Shown: piece after piece, positions 10,601 to 21,031 of the stretch | Layout: every line of letters begins with the position of its first letter | Position numbering within the stretch: the stretch's first letter is position 1 | NCBI RefSeq assembly: GCF_033958435.1 | Contig: NC_134138.1 | Coordinates: forward strand, 267,445,798 to 267,509,797 | Direction of reading: 5' to 3' | From: Carettochelys insculpta | Lineage: Eukaryota; Chordata; Testudines; Carettochelyidae | Length of the DNA stretch: 64,000 bases | Notes under the pieces: model-generated | The model's input: only the letters and a program-made list of their open reading frames with translations | Database searches by the model: none | What the model was told of the DNA's origin: nothing | Position numbers and translations under genes: made by a program

Positions 10601-11194
10601 GTTACACAGAGGCCTAGAGCTTCAACCAGTCCAGTCAGCACCAAGGGCTGTGTGTCCTTGGCCCCACCCCTTCTGGGCATGGAGCCAGGCACTCCTCCCA
10701 GCTTGCCCTGAGGCCCACCTTGGCTGTTGACCATGCTGGTTGTTTAACATACCTCCTTAGGTATACCTTCCTGCAGCTCACCCTGGCTGGGAACAAGTGA
10801 CTGCCACAATCACAAGGGGAAGATAAGACAGGTCACAGAGAGGTCAGCCTTGAGCAGCCTCTGCTGTCAGAGCACTGACAGCCCTCAGGGAGCTGTGAGT
10901 TGGAGCCCAGTAGAGTGGGAATGTCTGGGTTCCCCTATCAACAACCCCCTTGTAGGTCATGGGTCTTTGACCTGACCACTATGCAACACTGCATGACCAA
11001 TGAACTCCCAAGTGTTATTACACAACATGTCACATAATTTCAAACTATTTTAGTCCACTAAGAAGTACATTTTACGTCTGGTGGTTTCTGATGTTTTATG
11101 TTTTGTTTATTTTTGTTGTTGCATTTTTCTGGAATAAAGAATTATTTAAAAATAAACCACACTGTGTGTTCCCCTTCTTATAACTGTAAGAGTG
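10601..11194. other. Intergenic, nothing recognised
   Basis: Moderately GC-rich DNA with short open frames on both strands and no family motif. Confidence 0.4.
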
Positions 11195-11288
11195 CATCTA
11201 CACTTGCATTCCTCTTTCGAAAGAGGCATGCAAATGAGGTAAGTTGAAAATGCAAATGAGATATAAATTTGCATATTTGACACCTCAT
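11195..11288. mobile_element. Fragment of a palindromic MITE
   Basis: CATCTACACTTGCATTCCTC, CTTTCGAAAGAGG (itself a perfect palindrome at its core) and repeated ATGCAAATGAG / CTCATTTGCAT blocks are typical of turtle foldback elements. It abuts CR1 sequence at 11289. Confidence 0.55.
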
Positions 11289-11420
11289 TTGCATAGTAGT
11301 TTTTCCTAATATCTAACCTACATCTCTCCCTCTTGAACTTCAGACCATTACTCCTTGTTCTGCCATCTGACACTACTGAGAACAATTTCTCACCCTCCTC
11401 TTTAGAGCTCCCCTTCAGGG
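11289..11420 (-). mobile_element. CR1 fragment, end of the reverse transcriptase ORF
   Basis: On the minus strand it encodes LFSVVSDGRTRSNG, LKFKRERCRLDIRKNYY, the C-terminal signature of CR1 ORF2. The piece is cut on both sides, by a palindromic fragment at one side and a hAT at the other. Confidence 0.75.
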
Positions 11421-13020
11421 AGGGTTGTCATTTCATCACACAACTCACATGATTAATTCAATAAAATTAATCACAATTTTAAAAATCACAATTCATCACT
11501 CTTAATTGCACTGTGAAACAACAGAATGTCAACTGAAATTTATTAAATATTTTGGATATTTTTCTCATATATATTCTGTATTTTAATTAAAATCAAACTG
11601 TATATAATATTATTACAAATATTTGTACTGTAAAAAGATAAAAACAAAATAAACAGTATTTTTCAATACACCTTATATAAGTACTATAGTACAATCTCTT
11701 TGTTCTGAAAGTGCAACTTACAAATGTAGATATTTTTGTTACATAACTACATTCAAAACCAAAACAATGTAAAGCCTCAGAACCTACAAGTCACCCAGTC
11801 CTACTTCTTGTTCAGCCAATTACTAAGACAAGTTGGTTTACATTTACAGGGGATGACACTGCATCTTGTTACTTACAGTTTCACACAAGAGAGTGAGAAC
11901 AGGTATTTGCACGGCACTTTTGTAGCTGGCATAGCAAGGAATTTATGTGCCAGATATGTTAAACATTCCTATGCCCCTTAATGCTTTGGCCACCATTCCA
12001 GAGAACATCCTTCCATGTGGATGATATTCAAAATAAAGTATTAATTAAATTTGTGATTGAGCTCCTTGTGGGAGGAGAACTGTATGTCTCCTGTTCTGTT
12101 TACCCACATTCTGACATACATCATAGTATAACAGTCTTGGATGATGTCCGAACCCATGTTACTTATTTTAAGAACATTATCACTGCAGCTTTCACAAAAC
12201 ACAAAGAAGGTACCAATATACAATTTCTAAAGATAGCTGTAGCACTCCCTCCATGGTTTAAGACCCTGAAGTGCCTTCCAAAATCTGAGAGTAATGAGGA
12301 ATGGGGCATGTTCTCAGAACTTTAAAAAGAACAACACTCTGAAGTGGAAAAGACAGAACCTGAACTACCAAAAATGAATACCAACCGGCTGGGGCATCTG
12401 ACTCAGATATTAAAAATGAGTATGCATTGGCTGGTACTGATTTTGCATCATCACGTGGAACCGGTCATCATCCTGAACTCATGTTGCCTGAAGTGATAAA
12501 TGAAATATGGACATATGAATCTTTAGCACATCTGGCAGCTAAATATCTTGCAACACCCGCTACATGCCCGTTCTCACTTTCAGATGACATTGTAAACAGA
12601 AGGGGCCAGCATTGTCTCCTACAAATATAAACAAACTTGTTCATGTGAGTGATTGACTGAATAAGGACTGAGGGGACTTTGCAGACTCTTACATTTCACA
12701 CTGTTTTATTTTTGAATACATTTTTGTACATATTTCTACATTTGTAAGTTTAGCTTTCATGATAAAAAGGTTGCACTACAGTACTTGTATTAGGTGAATT
12801 GAAAAATACTATTTATTTTGGTTTTTTACTGTGCAGATACTTGTAATCATAAAGTGACCATTACATGCTTTTTACTGCATTGTAAATGAAATAATTATAT
12901 TGAAAATGTAAAAAACATATCAAATAGTTAAATCGTATTCTATTAACAGTGTGATTAATTGCACAATTCATCTTTTTAATCACACAAGTAATCAATTATT
13001 TTTAATTGTTTGACAACCCT
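11421..13020 (+). mobile_element. hAT transposon, about 1.6 kb, decayed
   Basis: Outer ends AGGGTTGTCA and TGACAACCCT are perfect 10-bp inverted repeats. Just inside both are AT-rich blocks built on ATTAATCACAATT / TTTTAATCACAC. A transposase remnant with the hAT dimerisation signature lies at 11981-12630. The flanking octamers (CTTCAGGG and AAAAATAT) do not match, so either the duplication has decayed or one flank was lost. Confidence 0.75.
11981..12630 (+). pseudogene. hAT transposase C-terminal remnant
   Basis: Frame 12427-12630 contains YESLAHLAAKYLATPAT followed by FSLSDDIVNRR, which is the hAT C-terminal dimerisation region (usually ...PCERLFSLSGDIVNKKRAALSP); a few residues between PAT and FSL are deleted. 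The upstream frame 11981-12325, 114 codons without a stop and ending ESNEEWGMFSEL, lies in the same element, presumably in the middle of the same degraded gene, though I cannot align it confidently. The family enzyme forms dimers and moves hAT elements. This copy is interrupted by frameshifts and is not functional. Confidence 0.65.
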
Positions 13021-13284
13021 AAAAATATCCAAATATGAAACAACAGGAAAAGGCTGCTTGGGTGTTTGTGTGACAAATACTCTTTCCCAAACAGACAAGC
13101 CAAAGGGCCTTATTAGTCACTGTGTTGTGCTTTGCATAGTCACTTGCACCAGTGCAAATTGCATGCCTGTTGTATGCTATTAGTAGTGTTTTACACCCAC
13201 TTTGCGTAAGTGTGAATGAAAGCGCAAAACAGTGAAGAAGGGTCTGCTGGGACTCACCTGTCCCTGACAAGAGGAACCATTGTG

Positions 13285-13430
13285 GTTTAATAGTGGAGAC
13301 AGAGTTTAAATGTTTAGAGGACTGGATTAGTAGTTGGGATCTCTGGGTTCCAATCTTAATTCACTCGACGCAGTGGAAAAATCAGTCACCCAGTCTGTCT
13401 CTGTTTAGTTTCAGGTGGGTCAGGCAGTTT
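13285..13430 (+). mobile_element. MIR-like CORE-SINE
   Basis: The order TTTAATAGTG, TTTAGAGGACTGGATTAGTA, GGATCTCTGGGTTCCAATCT, AATCAGTCACCCAGTCTGTC matches a sense MIR-type SINE (a GTGGTTTAG..CTGGGTTC..CAC..CTGTCT gradient). Strongly diverged. Confidence 0.55.
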
Positions 13431-13628
13431 AATTAAGGAATAGCTGTATATGTGCTTTGAAATCTGAAAGAAAAGAGCAAAGTTTTTAGCGAGCTGCTGT
13501 GGGATTGTGTTTTGTATAGAATAGACAGATTAAAACAGAATGCTTTCGTCAATATAGCCACATTATTCAGTGAAGTAGCATCTTACACTCGTTGAAAACT
13601 CCCTTCTTGGTTTAGGCTTCATTTAGAC

Positions 13629-13946
13629 CAGGGGTCAGCAACCTTTCTGAGGCAGAGTGATGAAATTTGACCTGTACATACAGTCTAAGTGCCAGAGATA
13701 CTTTTTAAGTCACTAATAGTCCTATTTACAACAGCTTCATTAATACATAAATAAAGATGCAGAGCTTTACCATTGCGGTGGTGGTTGGCAGCATTAGCTG
13801 GTCTTTGGTAAGTTGACAGGCACCATGACTTTGAGCAAGCTCCTGGCTGCATGCTGGAGGATGGGGCTGAACTCCTGCCTCATATGTCAATGCAAATCAA
13901 CTCACATGCCACTCTTGGTACTCATGCCAGAGTTTGCTGACCCCTG
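13629..13946. mobile_element. Nonautonomous hAT element, 318 bp
   Basis: Ends CAGGGGTCAGCAA and TTTGCTGACCCCTG are inverted repeats. Flanking octamers ATTTAGAC (13621-13628) and ACTTACAC (13947-13954) agree at 6 of 8 positions, as expected of a decayed hAT target duplication. No coding capacity. Confidence 0.85.
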
Positions 13947-14324
13947 ACTTACACAACAGGGCACTGCTAAGCTGACATAGCTAAACCAGTATAGTTGCTG
14001 TAGATCAGATATGCCTTATTATCTGTCTTGTGTTCTCCCTTGCCACACGTCGGACCAGTGGTATCTGTCCCCTAGAAACATTTTTATGATGTTGCTCTTT
14101 GTTCTTTGGGACTTTTTATCTGCTACTTGTTACGTTGCTCCCTTTACTTTCTAGGTAACTGACTTCCATTTTCACTAGCTGTTCTAGGTACATCATCTGC
14201 TAATACAAACATACTCTGCAATTTCTCTGACAGAGTCTTTGACATATGAAATCACAACTACTGTTCAATCTCATGTGCATTTTTCTGACTAGTACTAAAG
14301 AGACAATAACTTATTTGTTCTTGA

Positions 14325-14425
14325 AATAAAAAGCAGTCCTATACCACTTTAAAGACTAACAAAATGATTTATTAGGTGATGAGCTTTCGTGGGGCAGTCC
14401 TACTTCTTCAGATCTGGAAATTGTT
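14325..14425 (+). mobile_element. Tortoise pol III SINE, 5'-truncated
   Basis: Starts AAAAGCAGTCCTATACCACT, then AAAGACTAACAAAATGATTT, GGTGATGAGCTTTCGTGGGG and ends CTTCTTCAGATCTGGAAATT. The tRNA-like head is missing. Confidence 0.8.
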
Positions 14426-14439
14426 TTTAGGAAGCCTTT

Positions 14440-14530
14440 TATGAGCTATTAGGCATGCCACTCAAGAAACAGGACCCCCACTGTGCTAGGTGCTGTACAA
14501 ACACAGAAAATGTCCCTGCCTGAAAACTCA
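14440..14530 (+). mobile_element. L3/CR1-type LINE tail fragment
   Basis: CAGGACCCCCACTGTGCTAG, GTGCTGTACAAACACAGAAA and ATGTCCCTGCCTGAAAA match the ancient amniote CR1/L3 3' end motif (GTGCTAGGCGCTGTACAAACAC). Short but distinctive. Confidence 0.65.
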
Positions 14531-14855
14531 TATAAAAGCTTTGCCAGAGCGTCTCTACATTTTGTTAAAAGCTTCATGTATTACACTTCTTTTTAAAACA
14601 AAATGCTCATTACAGTTTTTAAGGAACAATTCTTAGTTACTCTTACCTTCTTCTACACCAAAGGCAAATTCAGCTTCACTCCCCACTGGATAAATTAATG
14701 AGCTGACCTGAACTTCATTGCTCCTGTTGTTAAGCTTTGTTGCTGTTCAGCCTTTGGTGAAATGCTCTTTCCACTGTGAGCTTTCCCAGTATCTTGTTTT
14801 CCTCTGATCTGCACTGACTTAAAACTAATCAACTGCTGATGTCCTACTATGACAA

Positions 14856-15031
14856 CAGTAACACAGAGGTAGCCGTGTTAGTCTGTCCTCCAACAAAACA
14901 AAGCAGCAGAAATGTAGACTTTCAAAGACTAACAAAATGAGTTATTTGGTGATGACCTTTTGTGGGACAAACCCACTTCTTCAGGTCCAAATAAATAATT
15001 TTGTTAGTCTTTAAAGTACTACACTTCTGTG
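14856..15031 (+). mobile_element. SINE with inverted copy of its own body
   Basis: The forward part runs from the tRNA-like head (GAGGTAGCCGTGTTAGTCTG) to CCCACTTCTTCAGGTCC. It is followed by an inverted mid-body piece (ATTTTGTTAGTCTTTAAAGT, ACTACACTTCTG). The whole is flanked by the 10-bp direct repeat ACTATGACAA at 14846-14855 and 15032-15041, so the forward and inverted parts appear to have been inserted together. Confidence 0.85.
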
Positions 15032-15041
15032 ACTATGACAA

Positions 15042-15985
15042 AGTTAATCACAGAAAGTGGCTTTCCTCTAGCAGTGTGCAATGACTCTGATTTGGCCAAG
15101 GCAAAACTAGTGTTTCTCAGCTCTCTTTAGAGCTTCAGTCTTCCAGCCCCAGTCTTCCAGCTACACATTTAAAGAGTCATTACACTACATTATTTATAAT
15201 GTAACCTTTAAGGAGACAGGAGATATCTTGTTTTAAGTTTGTACAAAGAATGCCCAGTGAAAGGAGTGTTTGGTCTGTAACTAGAGCTCCTAGGTGATAC
15301 TGCAATACAAATAATAGAAATATACACATCATCTTCCCAAGTCAGTAAGAATGAGATTTTCAACCACTCAGAGCATTAGCTTATCTCCCAGTGAAGTCTA
15401 TAGGTGTTTTACCATTGACTTGATTGGAAGTAGAGTTAGGCCAATGCTGATAGCTTTTGAAACTCCCACTCTAACACTTTTTCAGCATAACAAATTATTT
15501 GGGCATTGCCAAAATGCAAGTAGTCTGAAACAACCCCAATATCTCTCTCAAAGGAAGACTTTCCTCAGTGTTTGATCCGTTGGGTCCCATTTATTGTTAC
15601 TGGCCAAGATGGATTCAATAGCAGTTGCTTGGTAGGAGACACCGTTTGCAAGCTCTCTTAATTCTTTTGGGAAAGACACTCTTTCTTCATCACTTTCTTA
15701 TAATATCTTCTATGGTTTCTAGTTGAGAAAACATCTTTCTTGCGCTCTCTTGCTTTCAGATGCTGGAGCAGAAGGCGACTGTCCACCTCCATCTCTCCTC
15801 TATCATATCTGCTGGGCAGGCATCTCTCTCCAGTTTGGACTTCCGTGGCTCCCAATTTCCACCTCCTGCTCTCAGCACAAGGTGCTGTACAGCTGCTCAT
15901 CAGCCGAGTGGCAGAAGAGTCTATAGCGAGCGGGCACCGGCACAATGAGCCTTTGGAACTCACTGCCACAAGAGGAGACCAGAAC
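15042..15985. other. Intergenic, upstream of the CpG island
   Basis: No repeat longer than a few tens of bases was recognised. Open frames on either strand near 15.7-15.97 kb show no family motif. GC content rises towards 15.9 kb. Confidence 0.45.
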
Positions 15986-16747
15986 CATGGCTGGATTGGG
16001 AAGCGGCTGAGGATACCCCATGGCGCACACCAGGGAGGGCACCAACGCCAGCCATGGTTTGGAAGGGGCGTAAGACCTCCTCCTTCCGGGCTGGACCCAC
16101 TGGGAGCGGGAAGGGGTGTGAGGTGGGAACTCCCCTAAGGGCAGGGTATCCACCACGCTCCCCCCTGGCCTTTGCCTCCCAGGCAGCCAGGCCTGGCCCC
16201 GAGCCACAGGCAAGGCGTGGGCGGGCATTCAGAGCGGGGGAGGGGGAAGGGGAGGACAACGGCTCCCGCCTCTTTCCCGCCCCCGGCCCACGCCTTGACG
16301 GGCAGCGCCTCCCCCCACTCGGCGGACGGGCGGCCTCAGCGCCCCTCGCCCCCGCCCGCCTTTGTATCCAACATCCGGGTCCCACGCCGGCTCCGGCCTC
16401 TCCCCCCTCAGGAGCCATTTTGGACTCGGTTCAGGTTTTTTTTTTTTTTTTTGGTACATGGCCCCTCCAGAGCCGGCCTCTGCCGCCGCCCTGTCCCGCG
16501 CCGGCCGCCGGTCGCTCCCCTTGCGCCCGCCCGCGCGAGCGATGCCTCGGGCCGGATCCTCTCCCCAGCCGCAGCCAGCCCCTGCCCACCTCGGAGCCCG
16601 GTCCCTCCGCGCCTCCTCTCCCAGCCGCCGCTCAGCCGCCAGGGCAGCCACCACCTCCTCCTCCTCGGCAGCCGCTGGGCTGGTGCCTCCCGCTGCTCAG
16701 CCGCTTCCCTGGATGCTGGGTTGGTAACGTTGCTGCAAAGTTTCGGT

Positions 16748-16845
16748 GCTGCTGCTGCTGCTGCCGGTGCCGCTGCCGCTGCCGCCCGGCTGCGGGATCG
16801 CGCGCGCGTGTTGCTTTTGGTGGTGGTGGTGGTTGTTGTTGTTGG
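16748..16845 (+). repeat. CTG/CCG and TGG/TTG triplet tracts in the 5' UTR
   Basis: A run of CTG units followed by mixed CCG/CTG units at about 16748-16786, then TGG and TTG units at about 16818-16845. Both are short interrupted microsatellites in the presumed 5' UTR and could vary in length between individuals. Confidence 0.85.
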
Positions 16846-16866
16846 GTGCGTGCGCGCGCGCCCGAC

Positions 16867-16867
16867 C

Positions 16868-16898
<31 letters not shown>

Positions 16899-16903
16899 CG
16901 CGC
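16867..16903. repeat. Alternating CG-(TG)n-(CG)n tract
   Basis: 37 bp of uninterrupted pyrimidine-purine alternation: CG, about eleven TG units, then six and a half CG units. A second CGCGCGCG block lies just upstream at 16852-16861. Such tracts are classical left-handed (Z) DNA formers. Confidence 0.9.
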
Positions 16904-16930
16904 CTAGTCCCCGCTGCTGGGGCAGGCAGA

Positions 16931-16965
16931 GGGGGCTGGGCTGGGCTGGGCTGGGCGGGGGGTGG
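16931..16965 (+). repeat. G-run tract (GGGCT repeats)
   Basis: At least six runs of three or more G separated by two-base CT or short spacers (GGGCTGGGCTGGG pattern, then GGGCGGGGGGTGGG). This fits the G-quadruplex rule on the coding strand, about 340-375 bp before the start codon, and also contains an Sp1-type GC box. Confidence 0.9.
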
Positions 16966-17305
16966 GAGAGAGAGTTGGCGGTGCGGTGCACGCTTCCCTC
17001 CTTGCACAAAAGCCCCGGCCAAGCAAAACTCTCCAGGAAAGCTCAGAGCAGGAGCCGGCGCGGGAGCTGTCCTGGCGCTGCCATTTGGGGCCCCTTCGAA
17101 TTGGATCCGTTGTTGCGGCTGTGGAGGAGCTAGACCCGACCGTGTCGGAGCCTTGTTTTGGTCGGGTTTTGCTTTTTGGCTCGAGGTGCTCTCTGTCTTT
17201 TTTTTTCCCCTCCGACTCCCTCCCTCCGACTCCCTCCCGCTCTTCCGATCGCTTTGCCCCCGTGGGGGCAGAGGGGGACACGCAAGGGGGAAAAAGTAAA
17301 GGAAT

Positions 17306-17357
17306 ATGGTTGCTTCGTGGCTGACTTTCGCCTTTCTCTGTGGAACTTTCTGTGCAG
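17306..17357 (+). CDS. ACVR2B: ACVR2B exon 1 (activin receptor type IIB), signal peptide
   Basis: ACVR2B is a plasma-membrane serine/threonine kinase receptor that binds activins, myostatin/GDF8, GDF11 and some BMPs and passes the signal to type I receptors and SMAD2/3. This exon encodes only MVASWLTFAFLCGTFCA plus the first base of the next codon: a short n-region, a hydrophobic core (WLTFAFL) and a small-residue end, i.e. a secretion signal. From memory, the human exon 1 product is MTAPWVALALLWGSLCAG, which shares the length, the Trp at position 5, the CxG..CAG end and phase 1 at the junction. The ATG context is good (A at -3, G at +4), an in-frame TAA six bases upstream excludes extension, and GTGAGT follows directly at 17358. 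The CpG island and the long intron also fit. The extracellular, transmembrane and kinase exons lie beyond the window. A different secreted or membrane gene with a similar leader is possible but less likely. Confidence 0.75.
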
Positions 17358-17363
17358 GTGAGT
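17358..17363 (+). other. ACVR2B: Splice donor of exon 1
   Basis: GTGAGT after ...TGTGCAG is a strong consensus 5' splice site (CAG|GTGAGT). It leaves phase 1, matching the known ACVR2B exon 1/2 junction. No matching acceptor with the expected exon 2 (Cys-rich ectodomain start) was seen in the remaining 46.6 kb, so intron 1 is longer than that or the exon was missed by eye. Confidence 0.8.
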
Positions 17364-17420
17364 TCATTTCTGTCTCTGTCCATTGAACTGCTCCGTATTA
17401 ACCCTTGAAAAGGAATTAAA

Positions 17421-20400
17421 TGTTGCACGCTTATTCGACAGGACCTGCCCCTCGCTCCATAACATGGCCTTAAAATGGGGGGTCGGGGGCAAGAGGGTTT
17501 ATAAGGTTTTTAAGACCCCTTCCTCTTTGCGTTGTTGGTTCTGATAGACAGGGATTGTATTTCTGCTCTGCTTTGTGTTCCCTTTAATTAACCAGCGTGG
17601 GAATGAATTAGTGTCCCTGGCCTCCAGATTCCTAAGAAACTTTGCATTGTGGCATGTTAGCGGTGTGTGCGTGGGAACCAAGTGGAGCGTAGTAAAAATC
17701 CTTTTTGGCTGTTAGTAACTGTTTCGTCTTTCAGGTAGTGAGCCATGTGGGGTGTGCGTGTGTTTTTTTTCCCCTGCTCCGGGACTTGCAAGGCGGCGTT
17801 GTGTAACTGGTTTGATTTCCTCCCCCTTTCCCTGCTCCATTAACGTGTTAATTTCGTGTGGTTTTACTAGTCCTTGGGCAGCGCTGCTGGCCTTCTCCTA
17901 GGATTCTCCTTGATTGTGGCTTCTCATTTTTGGAAAGGGGCTGTTTTTAACTAGCTGGCCGGAGTCAGGCGGTGCTGGACGTCGGTGGAAGCGTGTCTCT
18001 CCTCCTCTTACTCGCTTAATGACATGTTATGATCCCATAGGCTTTTTGCTGTTTTTATGAGCTGAGTCATTTCGGCTGATTTGTGACACGGTGACATAAT
18101 AGAAAGTTGTGAGAGAGGAGCGACAGATCCCACCACCTTCGAGAGGTGGGTTTTTGGGGATTGGTTTTTGAACCTTCGCTCGTGATCCTTTTTAAAACTT
18201 CAGCCCTAATCTGCAGGGTTTGCGTTTTTTCGCGGGGACATTGTGTGGCGTGGTTCAACTTAATGCAAACAATGAACGTGCTACCGAGCGCAATCAGAAG
18301 GCCGTGTGCTGCTAAATGACTCTCCCGACACGTTGGGATGCATTTGATTTACATTCGCTTCAGCCTGGAGAGCAGGCGTTTTGGGGCGAAAGGGGCGTGG
18401 TGGGGAGAACATGTGACTGCCACAGTGGGTTTTGGGGGGGGGGGGCTGGGTGCACGGGGTTACGGAGATATTCCCATTCTTCTAAGACTATCGAGTGCCC
18501 TTTGTCAAAGGGGGAAAGGCGTGTTTTTGTAGCTAGAGCCATTTCTGGGAGGCTGCTTTGTTGCGTGGTTTCCTCCTTGTTTTGATGAGGGGTGGAGAGG
18601 AATCGGGCTCACCCTTTGGGGGACTGGTAAAACAATGATCTGGGTTACAGATCGCACACAGCAATGCAATCTGGTCACCCTACAGAGATGGGCATTGGGT
18701 TTTTACGGAAGACAAAGGCTTAAAGTTACTTGACTCCCCAAATCAGTGCATTCTCTCCAGATTTCCAGGGACGCTCATTTTACAAAGGAAAGGAGGCGAT
18801 TTCCCTCGAGCCCACGGCAGTTTTTTTAAAAACATGCTTTATCCTCCCCCGCTCCCCACACATGATGGATCCTGAGCTGGTCTTTATTTGGTCACACCTG
18901 GTGCCCTGATAGGGGAAGTCTGTGTGTAGTAACTTGTTACGTTGTATCCATTACGAAGCAGGGAAAGGGAGGTTGGTGGTGTATGTGTGTGTGTTTAATG
19001 GATAAAGGGTCGCAGGAAGCTGCTGGTTTTAAGGGGTGGGAGGGTGCTGCGGTTGTGCCCTTTGCTTGCTGCATGCGGCCGGTGTGAATGCAGTTTTCTA
19101 GTCAACTAATTTTATTTTAAGGCGGCAGAGGTTTCCCCTGGTATTGGTTAAACGCTTTCCCACTGGAAACCGGGAGGCGAGCTTGCCCCGGTTCTGCGGG
19201 AGGCGAGGGGGGCGAGATCCGGTTGGGTTTGTTTTGGAATGTGCTCCCAGGAACCGCTAGAGCTGCAATCTACCAGGCGTAAGGTTCTTGCTGCTGGTGG
19301 TGGTTCTTTGTTTCGAGTGCCCATTAAATATGCAGTGCCATTGCCTGGGTTTTGTAATTTAAACAATGCCATCTCCTAACTGTTTTAAATTCATACTGAA
19401 AGTGGTGGTATGGGGGTAGAAGGAGCAGAGAAACATTAATTTGTGTTGGAAACCAAGCCAGCTAGGACGTGTAGCTAATTGATAGGGCACTTGTATGCAG
19501 CTTTGTTTCCCTGTGTTTACAAGGGGGTTATGCGTGATTGTATTTACGAACCTGGTCTTGCTGGGCACGGCTGTTTTGGAAGGATTGGGGTGTCTGGGAG
19601 AGTGATATTCAGCTTACTATAATCACAATAGGTCTCTGGGCTGGAAAATTCTATTATGTGCCCAAAAGGTATTTTTTTAAGTCTATTTTATTTGAGTACT
19701 ACTTGGATCTTTTTAGCTTATGTGTCTGGCAAGTGAGAAGGCACCTCTTTTGTTGTTAAAAATCTGTTCCTGTAATTTCATATGACGGCAAAAATGTCAA
19801 CTGGAGGAAAAATAAAGTTGCCTAAAAATGGGCTCTTTAAGCTTCCTGCATGCGTCACGTTATAAAAAGGCACAGCCCACTAGTACATGCCTTTACAGAG
19901 TTTTTCTGAACATTTAATAAAAAATAGAAAAAAAAATAATATTTTTGAAAGATCTCAGGGGATCATCAGATCAGAGCACCAGCAAATTTATAAATCTATT
20001 TTTATGTATTGTCTCATCCATCTTTCATCTAGTATTTGTTCAGCAGTGTGATTCTCCTAATCCGTCCAGCTTCTTCTCTTCTCTGTTCTCTTTTCTCTTT
20101 AGGAGAAAGTTGCAGCTTTCTGGTGGGGATTCATAGCATGTGTGTTTCTTGAAATATGATGTGGAAAAACAATGGGTTTTTTAAAAATAGCTCAGGCTCC
20201 GTTGTTGATGGATTTTCTGTGCTACCTTGGTTGACTAACAAAACAAGCACAGGCTGCTATTCTTTTAAAAGTATCAGTGTGCTTAATTTTTGGAGTATTG
20301 AAGATTTGTTGATGAAAACATTATGTTCATTTTTCGCCTTTTGTTTGCAAATGTTGTACAGCCCAAATGTTCAGAAATAGTGTTCTTATTTATGAAATTT

Positions 20401-21031
20401 AGATAATGTACAAAGTGGGAAATGGCTTATTTTGCAAAACTTACTTCATATATGCTTTTCTGAAACATTGCAGGATTTAAACTCATTCCAAGATAAGTGC
20501 CATCAGGTAGCAATGAATTTAGTCTTCTCTTTCATTTTCTTGTATTTATCCTCAAGTGCTTGGGAAAGAGAAGATGTGTTTAATTAGTAAACTAATGAAA
20601 CCAAATGAAGCATCTGCTCCAAGGTTAATGGCGCTTGCTTTTAAAAACGTGTAACTTTTGAACCTGGTGGCTAGGATATTTTTAAAAAAATCCAGATTTA
20701 GGTAATTATATCCCAAAGATTGTATTTTTTTTCTCTACAGGACTGTCACAATGCTTGCTTGTGTGTTCTATATGTTAGACTTAGTGATGTTGTAACATTG
20801 ACTCAGTGCTCTATGCAGTTTCTTTTTTAATAATGGAATTTTAGAGCATTCCTGCAGTTTCTTTGTCGTATGGTGCGTTTGCTAATATAGGCTAAAGAAA
20901 ATCAGCTTTCTGAGAACAGTGAGAGACAGACTACACCAGCTCTGCCATCCAGTTAAAAGCTTCAGTATGCAGAAATTTATACCATATTCGTGTGTCTTCG
21001 AGTAACCTATCCAGGCAGTAACATTTTTCTT
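17421..21031 (+). other. Proximal intron 1, free of recognisable transposons
   Basis: About 3.6 kb with no SINE, CR1 or DNA transposon that I can identify, in contrast to the rest of the intron. The first kilobase remains CpG-containing. A Maf/AP-1 type motif GCTGAGTCAT is at 18061-18070, and a G12-type homopolymer is at about 18433-18445. No coding exon is visible. Confidence 0.5.

Larger units (their letters stand above)
15986..17420 (+). promoter_or_regulatory. ACVR2B: CpG island: putative ACVR2B promoter and 5' UTR
   Basis: This is the only strongly GC- and CpG-rich stretch in the window, in a background that is AT-rich with few CpG. It spans the first coding exon at 17306. GC boxes are visible, for example GGGCGGGC near 16218 and GGGCGGGG at 16953-16960. 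There is no convincing TATA box, consistent with a broad CpG-island promoter. The last ATG before the coding start lies near 16713, so a transcript starting after it would have no upstream AUG. An in-frame TAA at 17297-17299 closes the reading frame just before the start. The transcription start is not visible from sequence. The very long open frames on both strands here are products of GC richness. Confidence 0.75.

Noticed and set aside
16054..17367. Very long open frames on both strands (up to 375 codons)
   Set aside because: They overlap in several frames on both strands, consist of Pro/Ala/Arg/Ser-rich and simple-repeat peptides, and coincide with the CpG island. They reflect GC richness and few stops, not genes. 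One of them does show the in-frame stop just before the ACVR2B start.
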